Below, one piece after another: positions 45,495-54,793 of a DNA stretch of 64,000 nucleotides. Below the pieces are notes generated by a model. The model searched no databases, was not told the origin of the DNA, and saw only the letters and a list, made by a program, of their open reading frames with translations. A program made the translations under genes and the position numbers. How positions within the stretch are numbered: the first letter of the stretch is position 1; the number at the start of each line of letters is the position of its first letter. Origin of the DNA: DASSFG01 sp035550375 (lineage in GTDB: Bacteria > Planctomycetota > Planctomycetia > Pirellulales > JAICIG01); assembly GCA_035550375.1 (NCBI GenBank), contig DASZPH010000130.1:1-64000 (forward strand), written 5' to 3'.

Positions 45495-45527
45495 AAGGCG
45501 AGACGCCCGCACCATAAGGCCGGTTCG
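45495..45527. repeat. GGCGAGACGCCCGCACC dispersed repeat, second copy
   Basis: The sequence GGCGAGACGCCCGCACCATA followed by GGCCGGTTC matches the loop of the hairpin at 38925-38979. It lies just downstream of the histidine-kinase stop and may be part of a 3' element. Confidence 0.5.
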
Positions 45528-45535
45528 CGCGCCCC

Positions 45536-48472
45536 TCACCCCGACGGGGCAGCCGCGCGGCAAGCGCTGGCGAGCAGGTCGTTGAGCACGTCGGTGTCCA
45601 CGGGCTTGACGAGATGATGATCGAAGCCGGCGTCAAACGACCGCCGCCGGTCGGCCTCCTGCCCCCACCCGGTCAGAGCCACGAGAAGCGCCCCCTTCAG
45701 TTCCGGATCGGCCCGAAGACGGCGGGCGACTTCGTACCCGTCCATGCCCGGCATGCCGATGTCGAGGAAGATCACGTCCGGCCTGAAGTGGTTCGCTTCC
45801 GCCAGCGCCGAGGGCCCGTCGTAAGCCGTGCGAACGTCCTGGCCGGCCAGCCCCAAAACGATCGCCAGGCCGTCTGCCGCGTCCTGATTGTCGTCGACGA
45901 CCAGCACGCGGCGCGAAGGCAGCCGGGGCGTTTGATCCTGACTCGGGGCTCCTCCTTCGGGCTCGGCCGGAGCCGGGCGGCTGGGCAAGCGGACGATGAA
46001 CTCACTTCCCTGCCCAGCTCCGCCGCTGCGCGCCATCACGCTCCCCCCATGCAGCTCCACGAGCTTCTTCACCAGCGTCAGGCCGATTCCCACGCCGCCG
46101 TGCGACCGGTCGATACGCCGCTCCGCCTGGACGAAGGCGTCGAAAATGTGGGGGAGGATGTCCGACGCGATGCCGGCTCCCGTATCCCGCACCCGAAAGG
46201 CAACGTCGCCCGCGTCGCTCTCCACGGACAGGTGAATCTTGCCCCCGGGCCGGGTGTATTTGGCCGCGTTGTTCAACAGGTTGTTCAAAATCTGCTCCAG
46301 GCGGGTCGGGTCGGCGTCGAGCCAGACGGTTTCCGCGGGCAGAGAAACGGTCAGCTCGTGTCGGCGGGCCTCGATCAGTTGCCCGACGGTCTCGACGGCG
46401 CGGCGAACGACGGCCGCCGCCTGCAGGGGCTCCTTGCGCAGCTCGATCCGCCCGCAACTGACGCGGGCCACGTCGAGCAGGTCGTCCAGCAGCCGGGCCA
46501 TGTGGTCCACCTGGCGGTCGGCAATCGCCAGCACTTGCGGAACCTGGTCTTTCACGGCCTTCGGTTCTTTCAACACGTAAAGGGCGTTGCGGATCGCCGC
46601 CAGAGGGTTGCGGAGCTCGTGCGCGAGCATCGCCAGAAACTCGTCCTTGAGCCGGTCGGTTTCGCGCAGCTCCCGGTAAAGCCTGGCGTTCTGGATGGCG
46701 ATGGCGGCCCGGTGCGCCAGATCCTGGGCCATCGCCAGGTCGGCGGGGGCGTAGCGACGGCCCGACTCGGCCGTGGCGAACGTGAGCACGCCGAGCGGCT
46801 CGCCCGCCACGACCAAAGGCACGCAGATATACGACCGCAGGCCCAGGGCGCGCAACAGGGCGAGATGCGCTTCGTCCTTGGCGGTCTTCTTCAGCATATC
46901 GTCGCTGACATCGGTGATGATCACCGGTTCTCCCGAGCGGAACACGGCCGAGATGGTGCCCGGAGCGCCCTGGTCGGGCGGGTAGCGGTTTAAGAGCTCC
47001 TGGGCCAGCCGAACTTGCTCGGGGTCGGGGTGAACGAAGGCCAGCCGGCGAAGCGTGCCGTCCGGCTCGGCCATGTCCACGGCCGACCAGTCGGCGAAAT
47101 GCGGTACGGCGAGCGCCGCCACTTTTTCGAGCGTGCTCTCGTAATCGACCACGCGGGCCAGCGTGGCGCTGGCCTCGGCGACAAACCGGGCCGCGTCCTC
47201 GGCCTGCTTGCGGTCGTGAATATCGGTGGCCGTGCCGTACCAACGGACCAACCGGCCCGCCTCATCGCGCACCGGAACGGAACGGGCCAGGTGCCAGCGG
47301 CTGAGTCCGCTGCGCCCTTCGCGCAGCCGCATTTCCATCTCGAACGGCTCGCCCAAGCGGTGGGTCCGATCGGCCTCGGCCAGGCATCGCTGGCGATCGT
47401 CGGGGTGCAGCGCCGACAACCAGTTCTCTCCCTCGATATCGCCCAGCCCGGTGTACTCATACCAGCGACGGTTGGCGTATTCGACGCGGCCGTCGTGTCG
47501 TGCCGTGAAGACGATTTGCGGCATCGAGTCGGCGAGCTGACGGAAGCGCTGCTCGCTTTGGCTCAACTCCTCGACCGCGCGCTTCTGTTCTTCGATGTCG
47601 GTGCAGGTGCCGAACCACTTGACGATCCTCCCTTGGCCGTCGTGGATTGGCACGCCCCGCGTCTTGAACCAACGGTACTCGCCGTCGTGGCGGCGGATGC
47701 GGTATTCCAGGTCGTAAACTCCCTTGCCCGCCACCGCCGTCATCCAGCAATGGAGCGTCCGCTCGCGGTCGTCGGGGTGCACGACCCGCTCCAGCCAGGC
47801 CGAGCCGAGCAACTCGTTCTCCGGTATTCCGGTGTACGTGCCCCATTGGCTGCTCAGGTAGTCGCACGTTCCGTCGGGCCGACAGGTCCAGACAAGGTTC
47901 GGCAGCGCCTCGGTCAAGCGTCGCCAGCGCTGCTCGCTCTCGCGCAGCGCTTCGTTTGCCTCGGCCAGTTCGGCCGTGCGGCTTGCGACTCTCCGCTCCA
48001 ACTCGGCGTTCGCTTGCTCCAGGGCGTTTTCGGCCTCCTGGCGTGCGGCGATCTCGCGCGCCAACTCGGTGGGACTGCGCATGGCCAACGCCTTGGGCGT
48101 GGCCGGCACAAGGGCCAGCACGGTTGCCCAGGAGACGAAGGCCGTGATGAGCTTGATGAGCCCGGCCAACCGGTAGGCCGGCCACCAGAAAATGACGGCC
48201 TCCATCAGATGCGTCGTGCCGCAGGCCAGAATGAACGCTCCGAACAACCAAAAGAGGTTGCGGAAGGGTACGTCTTTGCGGCGCAGCACGAAATAGCCCA
48301 GTACACAGGGAATGGCGACGTACGCCGACCAGACGCCCAAATCGGACACGATATGCAGCAAGCCGTGCAGGGTCGTCCAGTTGCCACAGTGCCAGCGGGC
48401 TGGGAAATCTGACGTGTCAAATAGTTTCCACAGAGCGTCCACGGCCTGCTTCCTCGGAGGATTGGTGCGCAA
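45536..48472 (-). CDS. hybrid histidine kinase with an ethylene-receptor-like N-terminal membrane domain
   Basis: The 978-residue membrane protein has three N-terminal TM helices (about 40-62, 71-94 and 101-122) with the ETR1-type ethylene-binding pattern: D44, Y51, I54, P55, I81, C84 and H88. In ETR1 the matching Cys and His hold the copper ion that binds ethylene. Then follow a coiled coil (about 138-180), PAS (about 182-300), PAS (about 305-425) and GAF (about 430-600). HisKA comes next with phospho-acceptor His618 (LAHELRNPL), then HATPase (about 715-832, with NLLNNAAKYT and DTGAGI). A receiver domain (about 853-970) has Asp904 and Lys956. A complete intramolecular phosphorelay start is present; the output partner is not in the window. 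A ligand other than ethylene cannot be excluded. Confidence 0.92.
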   Translation of the reverse strand: MRTNPPRKQAVDALWKLFDTSDFPARWHCGNWTTLHGLLHIVSDLGVWSAYVAIPCVLGYFVLRRKDVPFRNLFWLFGAFILACGTTHLMEAVIFWWPAYRLAGLIKLITAFVSWATVLALVPATPKALAMRSPTELAREIAARQEAENALEQANAELERRVASRTAELAEANEALRESEQRWRRLTEALPNLVWTCRPDGTCDYLSSQWGTYTGIPENELLGSAWLERVVHPDDRERTLHCWMTAVAGKGVYDLEYRIRRHDGEYRWFKTRGVPIHDGQGRIVKWFGTCTDIEEQKRAVEELSQSEQRFRQLADSMPQIVFTARHDGRVEYANRRWYEYTGLGDIEGENWLSALHPDDRQRCLAEADRTHRLGEPFEMEMRLREGRSGLSRWHLARSVPVRDEAGRLVRWYGTATDIHDRKQAEDAARFVAEASATLARVVDYESTLEKVAALAVPHFADWSAVDMAEPDGTLRRLAFVHPDPEQVRLAQELLNRYPPDQGAPGTISAVFRSGEPVIITDVSDDMLKKTAKDEAHLALLRALGLRSYICVPLVVAGEPLGVLTFATAESGRRYAPADLAMAQDLAHRAAIAIQNARLYRELRETDRLKDEFLAMLAHELRNPLAAIRNALYVLKEPKAVKDQVPQVLAIADRQVDHMARLLDDLLDVARVSCGRIELRKEPLQAAAVVRRAVETVGQLIEARRHELTVSLPAETVWLDADPTRLEQILNNLLNNAAKYTRPGGKIHLSVESDAGDVAFRVRDTGAGIASDILPHIFDAFVQAERRIDRSHGGVGIGLTLVKKLVELHGGSVMARSGGAGQGSEFIVRLPSRPAPAEPEGGAPSQDQTPRLPSRRVLVVDDNQDAADGLAIVLGLAGQDVRTAYDGPSALAEANHFRPDVIFLDIGMPGMDGYEVARRLRADPELKGALLVALTGWGQEADRRRSFDAGFDHHLVKPVDTDVLNDLLASACRAAAPSG

Positions 48473-48508
48473 GGGCCGCCCTTGCGTGATTTTGAGCGCC
48501 TGCGCCCA

Positions 48509-49408
48509 TTATGACAATCGCGACAGGCACAACATGAGGAAGCTGCAGGCGTTCAGGCAGAAATGAACCGTCACCGAAGGGAGCAGCCGATGCGTGCGCT
48601 GGTAGAGGTATCCCAGCGCCAGGGCCAGAAAAAAGAGGGGTATGGGGTCGGTGCCGTGCCCCAGGTGCATCAACGCGAAAATGAGCGAGCTGACCAGGAC
48701 CGGGCCGCCGCGAGGAGAGGGTGGCAAAGGCTCGGCCGGTTCGGCCACAAGCGACGCTCCACGCGTGCTCATCGTCTCCATCCAGCCTTGCATCAGCATG
48801 CGAAAGAAAAACTCCTCCGCCAGCGGTGCGACGATGACGGCTGAGAGCCCGCTCAAGATGTAAACGAGCGGCGTGCCCTCGCGCAGCAGGACTTCGATGA
48901 TCGGGTGTTGTTGGTCCGTCAGCGGTGAAAGGAGCGCCTGCAGTCCGTAGATGGGAGCCGCGATGGCCGCGAAAACCCACACGCCCAGGACCACGTCGCT
49001 ACGGATGGTCTCCCGCCGCCAACCCAAATCGCTCCAGGTCGCGTCGGTATGTGAGAAGATCCACAACAGGGCAAAGCCCGTGGCCGCCAGGTTGGTGGCG
49101 ATGCTCGCGGCCGTCGCCACCGCCAGCGCCTCGGCGGTCACCGTTTCTTCGGCCGGGTTGGGCAGAAGCTTCACCTGCTCGTCGCCCGCCGAGTGGGCGA
49201 TGAACAAGCAGACCTTGTGGAAGGCGAAGTTCGCCAGCAGGTAGAACAAGACGATCATCAGCAGGTCGCCGAGCCGCCACGGCACGTTTCGCCGGGGCTC
49301 GAACGCCACCACCGGTTCGGCCGAGCGGATGCGGTAAGCCGCCCGGCCCCAGGCCGGGATGGCCAGCGCGATCATCAAAGCGGCGACAATGATTGTCGGC
49401 CAATCCAT
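48509..49408 (-). CDS. CPBP-family intramembrane metalloprotease
   Basis: The protein has 299 residues from the ATG at 49408 (MDWPTIIVAALM); a GTG at 49462 would add 18 residues. Seven to eight hydrophobic segments are visible. The Abi/CPBP motifs are present: EEFFFR (motif 1), FALMHLGHG (motif 2) and HFCLNA (motif 3). The Glu and His residues form the putative metal site of this Rce1-like family. These proteases process membrane-bound substrates; bacteriocin immunity and prenyl-protein processing are known for relatives. It lies 36 bp upstream of the histidine kinase start on the same strand, so co-expression is possible. Confidence 0.88.
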   Translation of the reverse strand: MDWPTIIVAALMIALAIPAWGRAAYRIRSAEPVVAFEPRRNVPWRLGDLLMIVLFYLLANFAFHKVCLFIAHSAGDEQVKLLPNPAEETVTAEALAVATAASIATNLAATGFALLWIFSHTDATWSDLGWRRETIRSDVVLGVWVFAAIAAPIYGLQALLSPLTDQQHPIIEVLLREGTPLVYILSGLSAVIVAPLAEEFFFRMLMQGWMETMSTRGASLVAEPAEPLPPSPRGGPVLVSSLIFALMHLGHGTDPIPLFFLALALGYLYQRTHRLLPSVTVHFCLNACSFLMLCLSRLS

Positions 49409-49492
49409 CGCGAGCCGTCCATCCGGTGGTGTACGAGGTTGTGGCGCCGGCGTCTCCGGCACCAGAGGGGGCCAGACGGCCGTACCACAAGT

Positions 49493-50752
49493 TTACTTCG
49501 CGGCGGCCGCCTGCGATTCTTGACCGACGCAGTACAACGCCCGGTCGCTGCGCAGAAAGAGCTGCCCCTCGCACGGAGCAGGCGAAGCGCGAAAAACCTC
49601 GTCCGCCTCCGGTTCGATCTGGTTGCGGGCGACGATCTCGAGCCGTTTCCCCGGCTTGATGACCGTCATGCTGCCGTCCTCGCCGAGAAAATAGGCGTAT
49701 CCCGCGGCCGCGATGGGCGAGGCCGAGAAATTGCCCCCCAGCCGATCTCGCCAGACAACACCACCGTCCGCTGCGTTGTAGCAAACGGCGACGCCGTCCA
49801 TGCTCACCACGATCACGTGCTTGTCGATCACGATCGGCGAGGGGAGGTCGCGCGACACCAAACGCGGCGTGTGCCAGGCCATACGAGTCTTCGTCACGTC
49901 GCCCTCGCCGCCCGGCTTAACCGCGTAAACGTCGCCCGCCAAGCCGTTCACCAGAAACACGAGCCCGTCGCCGGGGGTGGCGGTCGGCTCGCCGCGGCCG
50001 TTGAAGCTGGCACAGAACCAGAGCTCCTCGCCCGTCGCCGGGTTGTAGGCCGTGACGCCCTTATGGCCGTTGAGCACCAACTCCTGGCGGCCCGCCACGT
50101 CGAGGAGAATGGGCGTGCTCCAACCCCGGTGATTCGGCCGAGGCACGTTCCAGACGGTCTCGCCGGTGCGCTTGTCGTAGGCGGCCAGAAACGCGTCGCT
50201 GTCGGCGTCGCCGTTTTGAATCACCAGGTCGCCCACGATCACTGGCGAGGCGCCGACGCCCCAGGGGTTGTTGAACTGACCCAGTTCCTTTGACCAGAGG
50301 TGCGTGCCGTCGAGCGAATAGGCGTGCAGGCCCGCGCGGCCGAAGAAGGCGACCACCACCTCGCCGTCGGTGACGCAGGTGGGAGAGGCGAAGGTGTTCA
50401 TCTTGTGGAGCTCTTCGGGGCGGCCGGCAAATTCGACCGTCTGCTTCCACAAGAGCTCGCCGCTGGCGCGATCGAGGCAGAGCACGCTGCGCTGGCGGGC
50501 GCCGTCTTCCGACGTGGTCAAGAAGAGCTTGTCGAGCCAGATGATGGGCGACGACTCGCCCACGCCGGGAAGCGACACCCTCCAGACCACGTCTTTTTTG
50601 TCCCAGGTGATCGGCAGCGTGGTTTCCGTCGACTGCCCATCTCCCTGTGGGCCACGCCAACGGGGCCAACGTGTCTCGGCCTGCAACGTGCCGACCGAGC
50701 AGGCCGCCAGCGCCAGGGAGATCACGGACAGCACGATTCGAGCAGGGGTCAT
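49493..50752 (-). CDS. exported PQQ-like beta-propeller (outer membrane-type WD/BamB-like) protein
   Basis: The protein has 419 residues from the ATG at 50752, which has GGAG about 9 nt upstream. An N-terminal hydrophobic signal (about 4-25) has a lipobox-like LAACSVG, so it may be lipidated at that Cys. The mature part has repeats of the PQQ_2 type: VLCLDRASGELLWKQ, AAYDKRTGETVW, AYNPATGEELW and VCYNAADGGVVW, consistent with a seven- or eight-bladed propeller. Planctomycetes have many such proteins and most lack the PQQ site. It probably acts as a binding scaffold on the outer face of the membrane. Confidence 0.88.
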   Translation of the reverse strand: MTPARIVLSVISLALAACSVGTLQAETRWPRWRGPQGDGQSTETTLPITWDKKDVVWRVSLPGVGESSPIIWLDKLFLTTSEDGARQRSVLCLDRASGELLWKQTVEFAGRPEELHKMNTFASPTCVTDGEVVVAFFGRAGLHAYSLDGTHLWSKELGQFNNPWGVGASPVIVGDLVIQNGDADSDAFLAAYDKRTGETVWNVPRPNHRGWSTPILLDVAGRQELVLNGHKGVTAYNPATGEELWFCASFNGRGEPTATPGDGLVFLVNGLAGDVYAVKPGGEGDVTKTRMAWHTPRLVSRDLPSPIVIDKHVIVVSMDGVAVCYNAADGGVVWRDRLGGNFSASPIAAAGYAYFLGEDGSMTVIKPGKRLEIVARNQIEPEADEVFRASPAPCEGQLFLRSDRALYCVGQESQAAAAK

Positions 50753-50874
50753 GATCGGTTTCTCCAGCGATGAGTCATTCAATGGGCCGATGTCCCTAAA
50801 GTCGCCTCGCTCCGGGCCGGAGAAGCGGGCGGCAACGCCACGACCTTCCCGTCACGCAGCGCGGGGCAACTTCG

Positions 50875-52164
50875 TCAACTGCGCTTTTCGCGCGGGACGA
50901 ATTCCCGCAACTTGGCTCCCGTATAAATCTGCCGTGGCCGGGCGATCTTTTTCGTCGGCGAGTGGTGCATCTCGGCCCAATGGGCAATCCACCCCGGCAA
51001 GCGGCCTATGGCAAACAGCACCGTAAACATCTGCACCGGAATGCCCATGGCCCGGTAGATGATGCCCGAATAAAAGTCGACGTTTGGGTACAGCTTGCGC
51101 TCGATGAAATACGGGTCGGAGAGCGCCGCGCCTTCCAGTTCCTGAGCGATGTCGAAGATCGGGTCCTTGATTTTCAGCTTCTTGACCAGCCGGTCGCAGG
51201 TGGTCTTGATGATCGAGGCGCGCGGATCGTAATTCTTGTAGACGCGATGGCCAAAACCCATCAGCCGGAAATGGCTGTTCTTCTCCTTGGCCAGGTCGAT
51301 GTACTTCTTGACGTTGCCGCCGTCGGCCCGGATTTTTTCCAGCATTTCCACGCACGCCTGATTCGCGCCGCCGTGCAGAGGGCCCCACAGGGCGCAGATG
51401 CCGGCTGAAACCGAGGCAAACAGGTTGGCGTTGCTCGACCCGACCATTCGCACGGTCGAGGTGCTGCAGTTCTGCTCGTGGTCGGCGTGGACGATCAACA
51501 GCAGGTTGAGGGCCTCGACGAAATCGGGGTCGATCTCGTAGGGCTCGCTGGGGACCGCGAACATCATCTGCACGAAGTTCTGGCAGTAGCTCAGATCGTT
51601 GCGCGGATAGATGAACGGCTGGCCGATCGATTTCTTGTAGCTGAAGGCGGCGATGGTGGGCAGCTTGGCCATCAGCCGGTAGATCGAGACTTCCACCTGC
51701 TCCGGGCTGTGGGGGTCGAGCGAGTCCTGGTAGAAGGTCGAAAGGGCTCCCACCACCGAACTGAGGATGGCCATCGGGTGGGCGTCTCGCGGAAAGCCGT
51801 TGTAAAACGACTTCATGTCTTCATGCAGCATGGTGTGCCGCCGCAGCGAGTTGCGAAAGCCTTCCAACTGCTTGTGGTTGGGCAGCTCGCCGTAGATCAG
51901 CAGATAGCTCGTTTCGATGAAGTCGCAGCGCTGGGCAAGCTCTTCGATCGGATAGCCCCGATACCGCAGCACGCCTTGCTCGCCGTCGAGGTAGGTGATG
52001 GCGCTGGTGGTGGCACCCGTGTTGACATATCCTTCGTCGAGCGTGATCAGGCCGGTTTGCGCCCGCAACTGGGAGATGTCGATGGCCTTTTCGTTTTCGC
52101 TGCCGACGACCACGGGCAGATCAATCTCCTTCTCCCCAAAGCGGAGCTTGGCCACCTCACTCAT
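50875..52164 (-). CDS. gltA: citrate synthase
   Basis: The enzyme condenses acetyl-CoA and oxaloacetate in the first step of the TCA cycle. The 429-residue cytoplasmic protein is of the type II (hexameric, NADH-sensitive) length. Active-site residues are visible: His in LWGPLHGGANQA, His in GFGHRVYKNYDPRA and Asp in NVDFYSGIIY. The N-terminal beta domain with LDEGYVNTGATTSAI is typical of GltA. An AGGAAAA ribosome-binding site precedes the ATG. It is the same strand as the PQQ propeller but separated by about 120 bp. Nothing unusual. Confidence 0.97.
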   Translation of the reverse strand: MSEVAKLRFGEKEIDLPVVVGSENEKAIDISQLRAQTGLITLDEGYVNTGATTSAITYLDGEQGVLRYRGYPIEELAQRCDFIETSYLLIYGELPNHKQLEGFRNSLRRHTMLHEDMKSFYNGFPRDAHPMAILSSVVGALSTFYQDSLDPHSPEQVEVSIYRLMAKLPTIAAFSYKKSIGQPFIYPRNDLSYCQNFVQMMFAVPSEPYEIDPDFVEALNLLLIVHADHEQNCSTSTVRMVGSSNANLFASVSAGICALWGPLHGGANQACVEMLEKIRADGGNVKKYIDLAKEKNSHFRLMGFGHRVYKNYDPRASIIKTTCDRLVKKLKIKDPIFDIAQELEGAALSDPYFIERKLYPNVDFYSGIIYRAMGIPVQMFTVLFAIGRLPGWIAHWAEMHHSPTKKIARPRQIYTGAKLREFVPREKRS

Positions 52165-52344
52165 CTAGTTTTTCCTTTCATCCGCCTTTGGGAAAGAGAC
52201 GTATGGTGCGCAGTTTATCCCCCGTCGCGCCGTTTCACAAGCAACCGTTGCGGCCGCACTCGGCTCACCGCTCTGCGGCGATCCGCCGGAGCGCAACATC
52301 AAATCTTGCACTTCGCCTTGGTGCCGAGGGACGAATGATTCGCG

Positions 52345-52887
52345 CTAGATCCACCCCAGCCACAGCACCGCACGCAACGCCAGATTGGCGTACACGGCCG
52401 CGGCGCAATCGTCGGCCATGATTCCCAGTCCCGCGGGCAAACGCTCAAGCTGCCGGGCCGGGGGAGGCTTGGTGATGTCGAACAGGCGGTGAAGTATGAA
52501 ACCGGCAGCCGCGATCTTCCAGTCGGTGAGAGGAACCAGGTAGAAGGCGATCGGCATGCTGGCGATTTCGTCGAGCACGATCGAGCCGGGATCCTTCTTG
52601 TCGCCCAGCCGCCGGGCGGCGATCGTGCAAACCGGGATGCACGCGGCGCAGAGGGCAACCACGGCCACCGCCTGGCAGGCGGCCGCATAGGGCGGGGCGA
52701 GGGAAGTGAGGCCGGCCAGATGCTCCAGTCCCCAGGCCAGCGGCACGCCCCACAACGCGCCCACCGTGCCCGGAGCAACGGGGAAGAAACCGGCGCCGAG
52801 CCCGGTAGCGAAAAAAACGGCCAGACCGTGCCCTTGGGTGTCGCGATCGGCCGGCCCTTTGTCAGCTTCATTCATGGAGGAACGCAT
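52345..52887 (-). CDS. pgpA: phosphatidylglycerophosphatase A
   Basis: PgpA removes the phosphate from phosphatidylglycerol-phosphate in the membrane. The 180-residue protein has three or four hydrophobic segments, the N-terminal motif TGLGAGFFPVAPGTVGALWG and the metal-site motif KKDPGSIVLDEIASMP. The C-terminus has HRLFDITKPPPARQLERL and GIMADDCAAAVYA, all characteristic of the PgpA family. Two in-frame ATGs (52887 and 52875) exist and neither has a clear ribosome-binding site. Confidence 0.92.
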   Translation of the reverse strand: MRSSMNEADKGPADRDTQGHGLAVFFATGLGAGFFPVAPGTVGALWGVPLAWGLEHLAGLTSLAPPYAAACQAVAVVALCAACIPVCTIAARRLGDKKDPGSIVLDEIASMPIAFYLVPLTDWKIAAAGFILHRLFDITKPPPARQLERLPAGLGIMADDCAAAVYANLALRAVLWLGWI

Positions 52888-53009
52888 TTATGGACGAATG
52901 CTAGTGAAAAGGCGGACTGCCAACAACCGTGGGAACCGGGCATTCGCCCCGCCGCGTCCTGAAAATCTGACCTTGACGCTGATTGTGCCTACGGATCAGA
53001 TACGCCGCC

Positions 53010-54188
53010 ATGCGCATTCTGACACGCTACGTCCTGGCCGAGCTGCTGAAGATCTTCCTGGTGACGCTCACGGCGCTCACCCTGATGATGGTCGCCTACG
53101 GACTGTGGAGGCAAGCGCGCGAGCAGGGCTTGGGGCCCGAGCAAGTCGTGCGGCTGATCCCCTACATCCTGCCGGAAATGCTCCGCTACACGATACCGGC
53201 CACGCTGCTGTTTGCCGTGTCGTGCGTTTACGGGCGCATGGCCGGCTCGAACGAGGTGGTGGCGATCAAGTCGCTGGGCATCAACCCGATGGTGATCGTC
53301 TGGCCCGGATACATTCTGGCCTTCTTGCTCAGCTTGTTCACGGTGCTGTTGAACGACGTGGCCATTACGTGGGGCCAGGCGGGCATCGAGCGGGTCGTGT
53401 TCGACAGCGTGGAAGAAATTGTCTACGGCATGCTCCGCGCCCAGCGCAGCTACACGAACAGGACCATCACGGTGCTGGTCAAAGCCGTGGAGGGGCGCCG
53501 TCTGATCCAGCCAACCTTCACGTTTGCCGCCACGCTCGACCAGCCGCCCAAGACGATCACGGCTCGCGAAGCCCAGATTCGCTCCGACGGCGAAGTGCTG
53601 ACCATCGCTTTTCGGCACGCCACGATTGAAGTGCAAGGGCTGGAATCGTACCTCGATTTTTACGAGTGCGAAATTCCGATCCTCGAAGCGAGCCGGAAGA
53701 CCGACGACTCGCATATTCCGACACGCGTGCCCATGTCGAGCATCGACACCGAGGTGGCGGAGGTGCAGCAAAGGATGTTGCAGTTCCAGCGCCAGCAGTC
53801 GGCGCAAATCGCCTTGGCCCTGGCCACCGGCGACTTCGAGATGCTGGCCACGAAGGACTGGTCGCACGACACGTACGTGCTGGCCGACTTTCGCAATCAC
53901 CTCTCGCGGCTCTTCACCGAGCCGCCCCGGCGGCTGTCGGCCGGCTTTAGCTGCCTTTGTTTCGTGCTCGTCGGCGCCCCGATGGCCATGTGGCGGCGCC
54001 ACGGCGACTTTCTGATCAGCTTCTTTCTGGTCTTCCTTCCCATCCTGCTGGTCTATTACCCCTTTCTGGTATTCGGGGTCGACCAGGCGAAGAGTGGAAC
54101 CATGAACCCCAACATCGTCTGGGGCGGCAACATCGTGCTGGCGGTGTGCGGCGTTTGGATACTGCGCGCCAGGGTGCTGCGCTATTAG
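53010..54188 (+). CDS. LptF/LptG-type (YjgP/YjgQ) lipopolysaccharide export permease
   Basis: The protein has 392 residues from ATG 53010; the frame is open upstream from TTG 52983. The N-terminus has three TM segments (about 10-33, 55-76 and 98-120). A soluble beta-jellyroll-like region (about 135-300) and three C-terminal TM segments (about 310-390) follow. MRILTRYVLAELLKIF is typical of the family start. LptF/G with LptB2 extracts LPS from the inner membrane and passes it to LptC/A. Only one permease gene is present, so the partner and the ATPase must lie elsewhere. Its stop overlaps that of the convergent small gene by 4 bp. Confidence 0.88.
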   Translation: MRILTRYVLAELLKIFLVTLTALTLMMVAYGLWRQAREQGLGPEQVVRLIPYILPEMLRYTIPATLLFAVSCVYGRMAGSNEVVAIKSLGINPMVIVWPGYILAFLLSLFTVLLNDVAITWGQAGIERVVFDSVEEIVYGMLRAQRSYTNRTITVLVKAVEGRRLIQPTFTFAATLDQPPKTITAREAQIRSDGEVLTIAFRHATIEVQGLESYLDFYECEIPILEASRKTDDSHIPTRVPMSSIDTEVAEVQQRMLQFQRQQSAQIALALATGDFEMLATKDWSHDTYVLADFRNHLSRLFTEPPRRLSAGFSCLCFVLVGAPMAMWRRHGDFLISFFLVFLPILLVYYPFLVFGVDQAKSGTMNPNIVWGGNIVLAVCGVWILRARVLRY

Positions 54189-54448
54189 CCGCCGAAGGCC
54201 AGGATGGCCACGACGAGGGCCATTCCCAGCGCGCCCAGGCCGATGATCGCCGCGAGCAGGATCGAAATCGACGAGAGGGCGACGTTGTCTTCATGAACCA
54301 GCGCCGTCCATTCAGCGTCGCTGAATCGTGACACGGCCGGCTGGGGAGGGACGCGCGGTTCGGCCCGCGCCTCGGGCGACGGGGCTGGCGACCAGTTGAA
54401 CGTTGGCAGGGTGCTCCGCCCCGCGTGGCTGACGGATGTTGTGGCCAT
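54185..54448 (-). CDS. small single-TM protein of unknown function
   Basis: The 87-residue protein starts at an ATG at 54448. It has a Pro/Ala-rich N-terminus, a short amphipathic stretch (SDAEWTALVHEDN) and one strong membrane segment at the C-terminus (ISILLAAIIGLGALGMALVV). No family recognised. The stop overlaps the LptF/G-type stop tail-to-tail by 4 bp. Confidence 0.6.
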   Translation of the reverse strand: MATTSVSHAGRSTLPTFNWSPAPSPEARAEPRVPPQPAVSRFSDAEWTALVHEDNVALSSISILLAAIIGLGALGMALVVAILAFGG

Positions 54449-54793
54449 GGCTGAAAGTTGATGTTGAATGAGGTTCGTCTGCCGGCGACCGGCCAGAAAC
54501 TCCTAGGCAGTTCCTGCGCCGCAGCGGTGGCTTCGCCGCCCCCACCTCGCCCGGCTCTAAGGTAAATCCCATCGAGCCAAGCGCATCGGATGATCGAGCT
54601 CACACGGGCGCGGCGATTTGAGAGCACGTCTGCGGCGCGCCGTTTCGCAGCGCTTCGTGCGGGCCGGCTCACTTCATGGGGCCCCGTAAATCCGGAAAAA
54701 CCGGCCCTTCAAAAAAGGTGTCGTAAACTTTCAAAAGTCAAAGACGCCCCCGCGATAGCCCCGTTGTTGGCCGCTCCGAGCCGCCCGCCAGTC
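54449..54793. other. divergent gap of about 345 bp upstream of the HDOD gene
   Basis: The HDOD frame stays open back to 54590, but 54590-54793 has no family similarity. It contains an A-rich stretch (around 54708-54745) better suited to a promoter region. I see no definite promoter boxes and no other gene. Confidence 0.4.
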
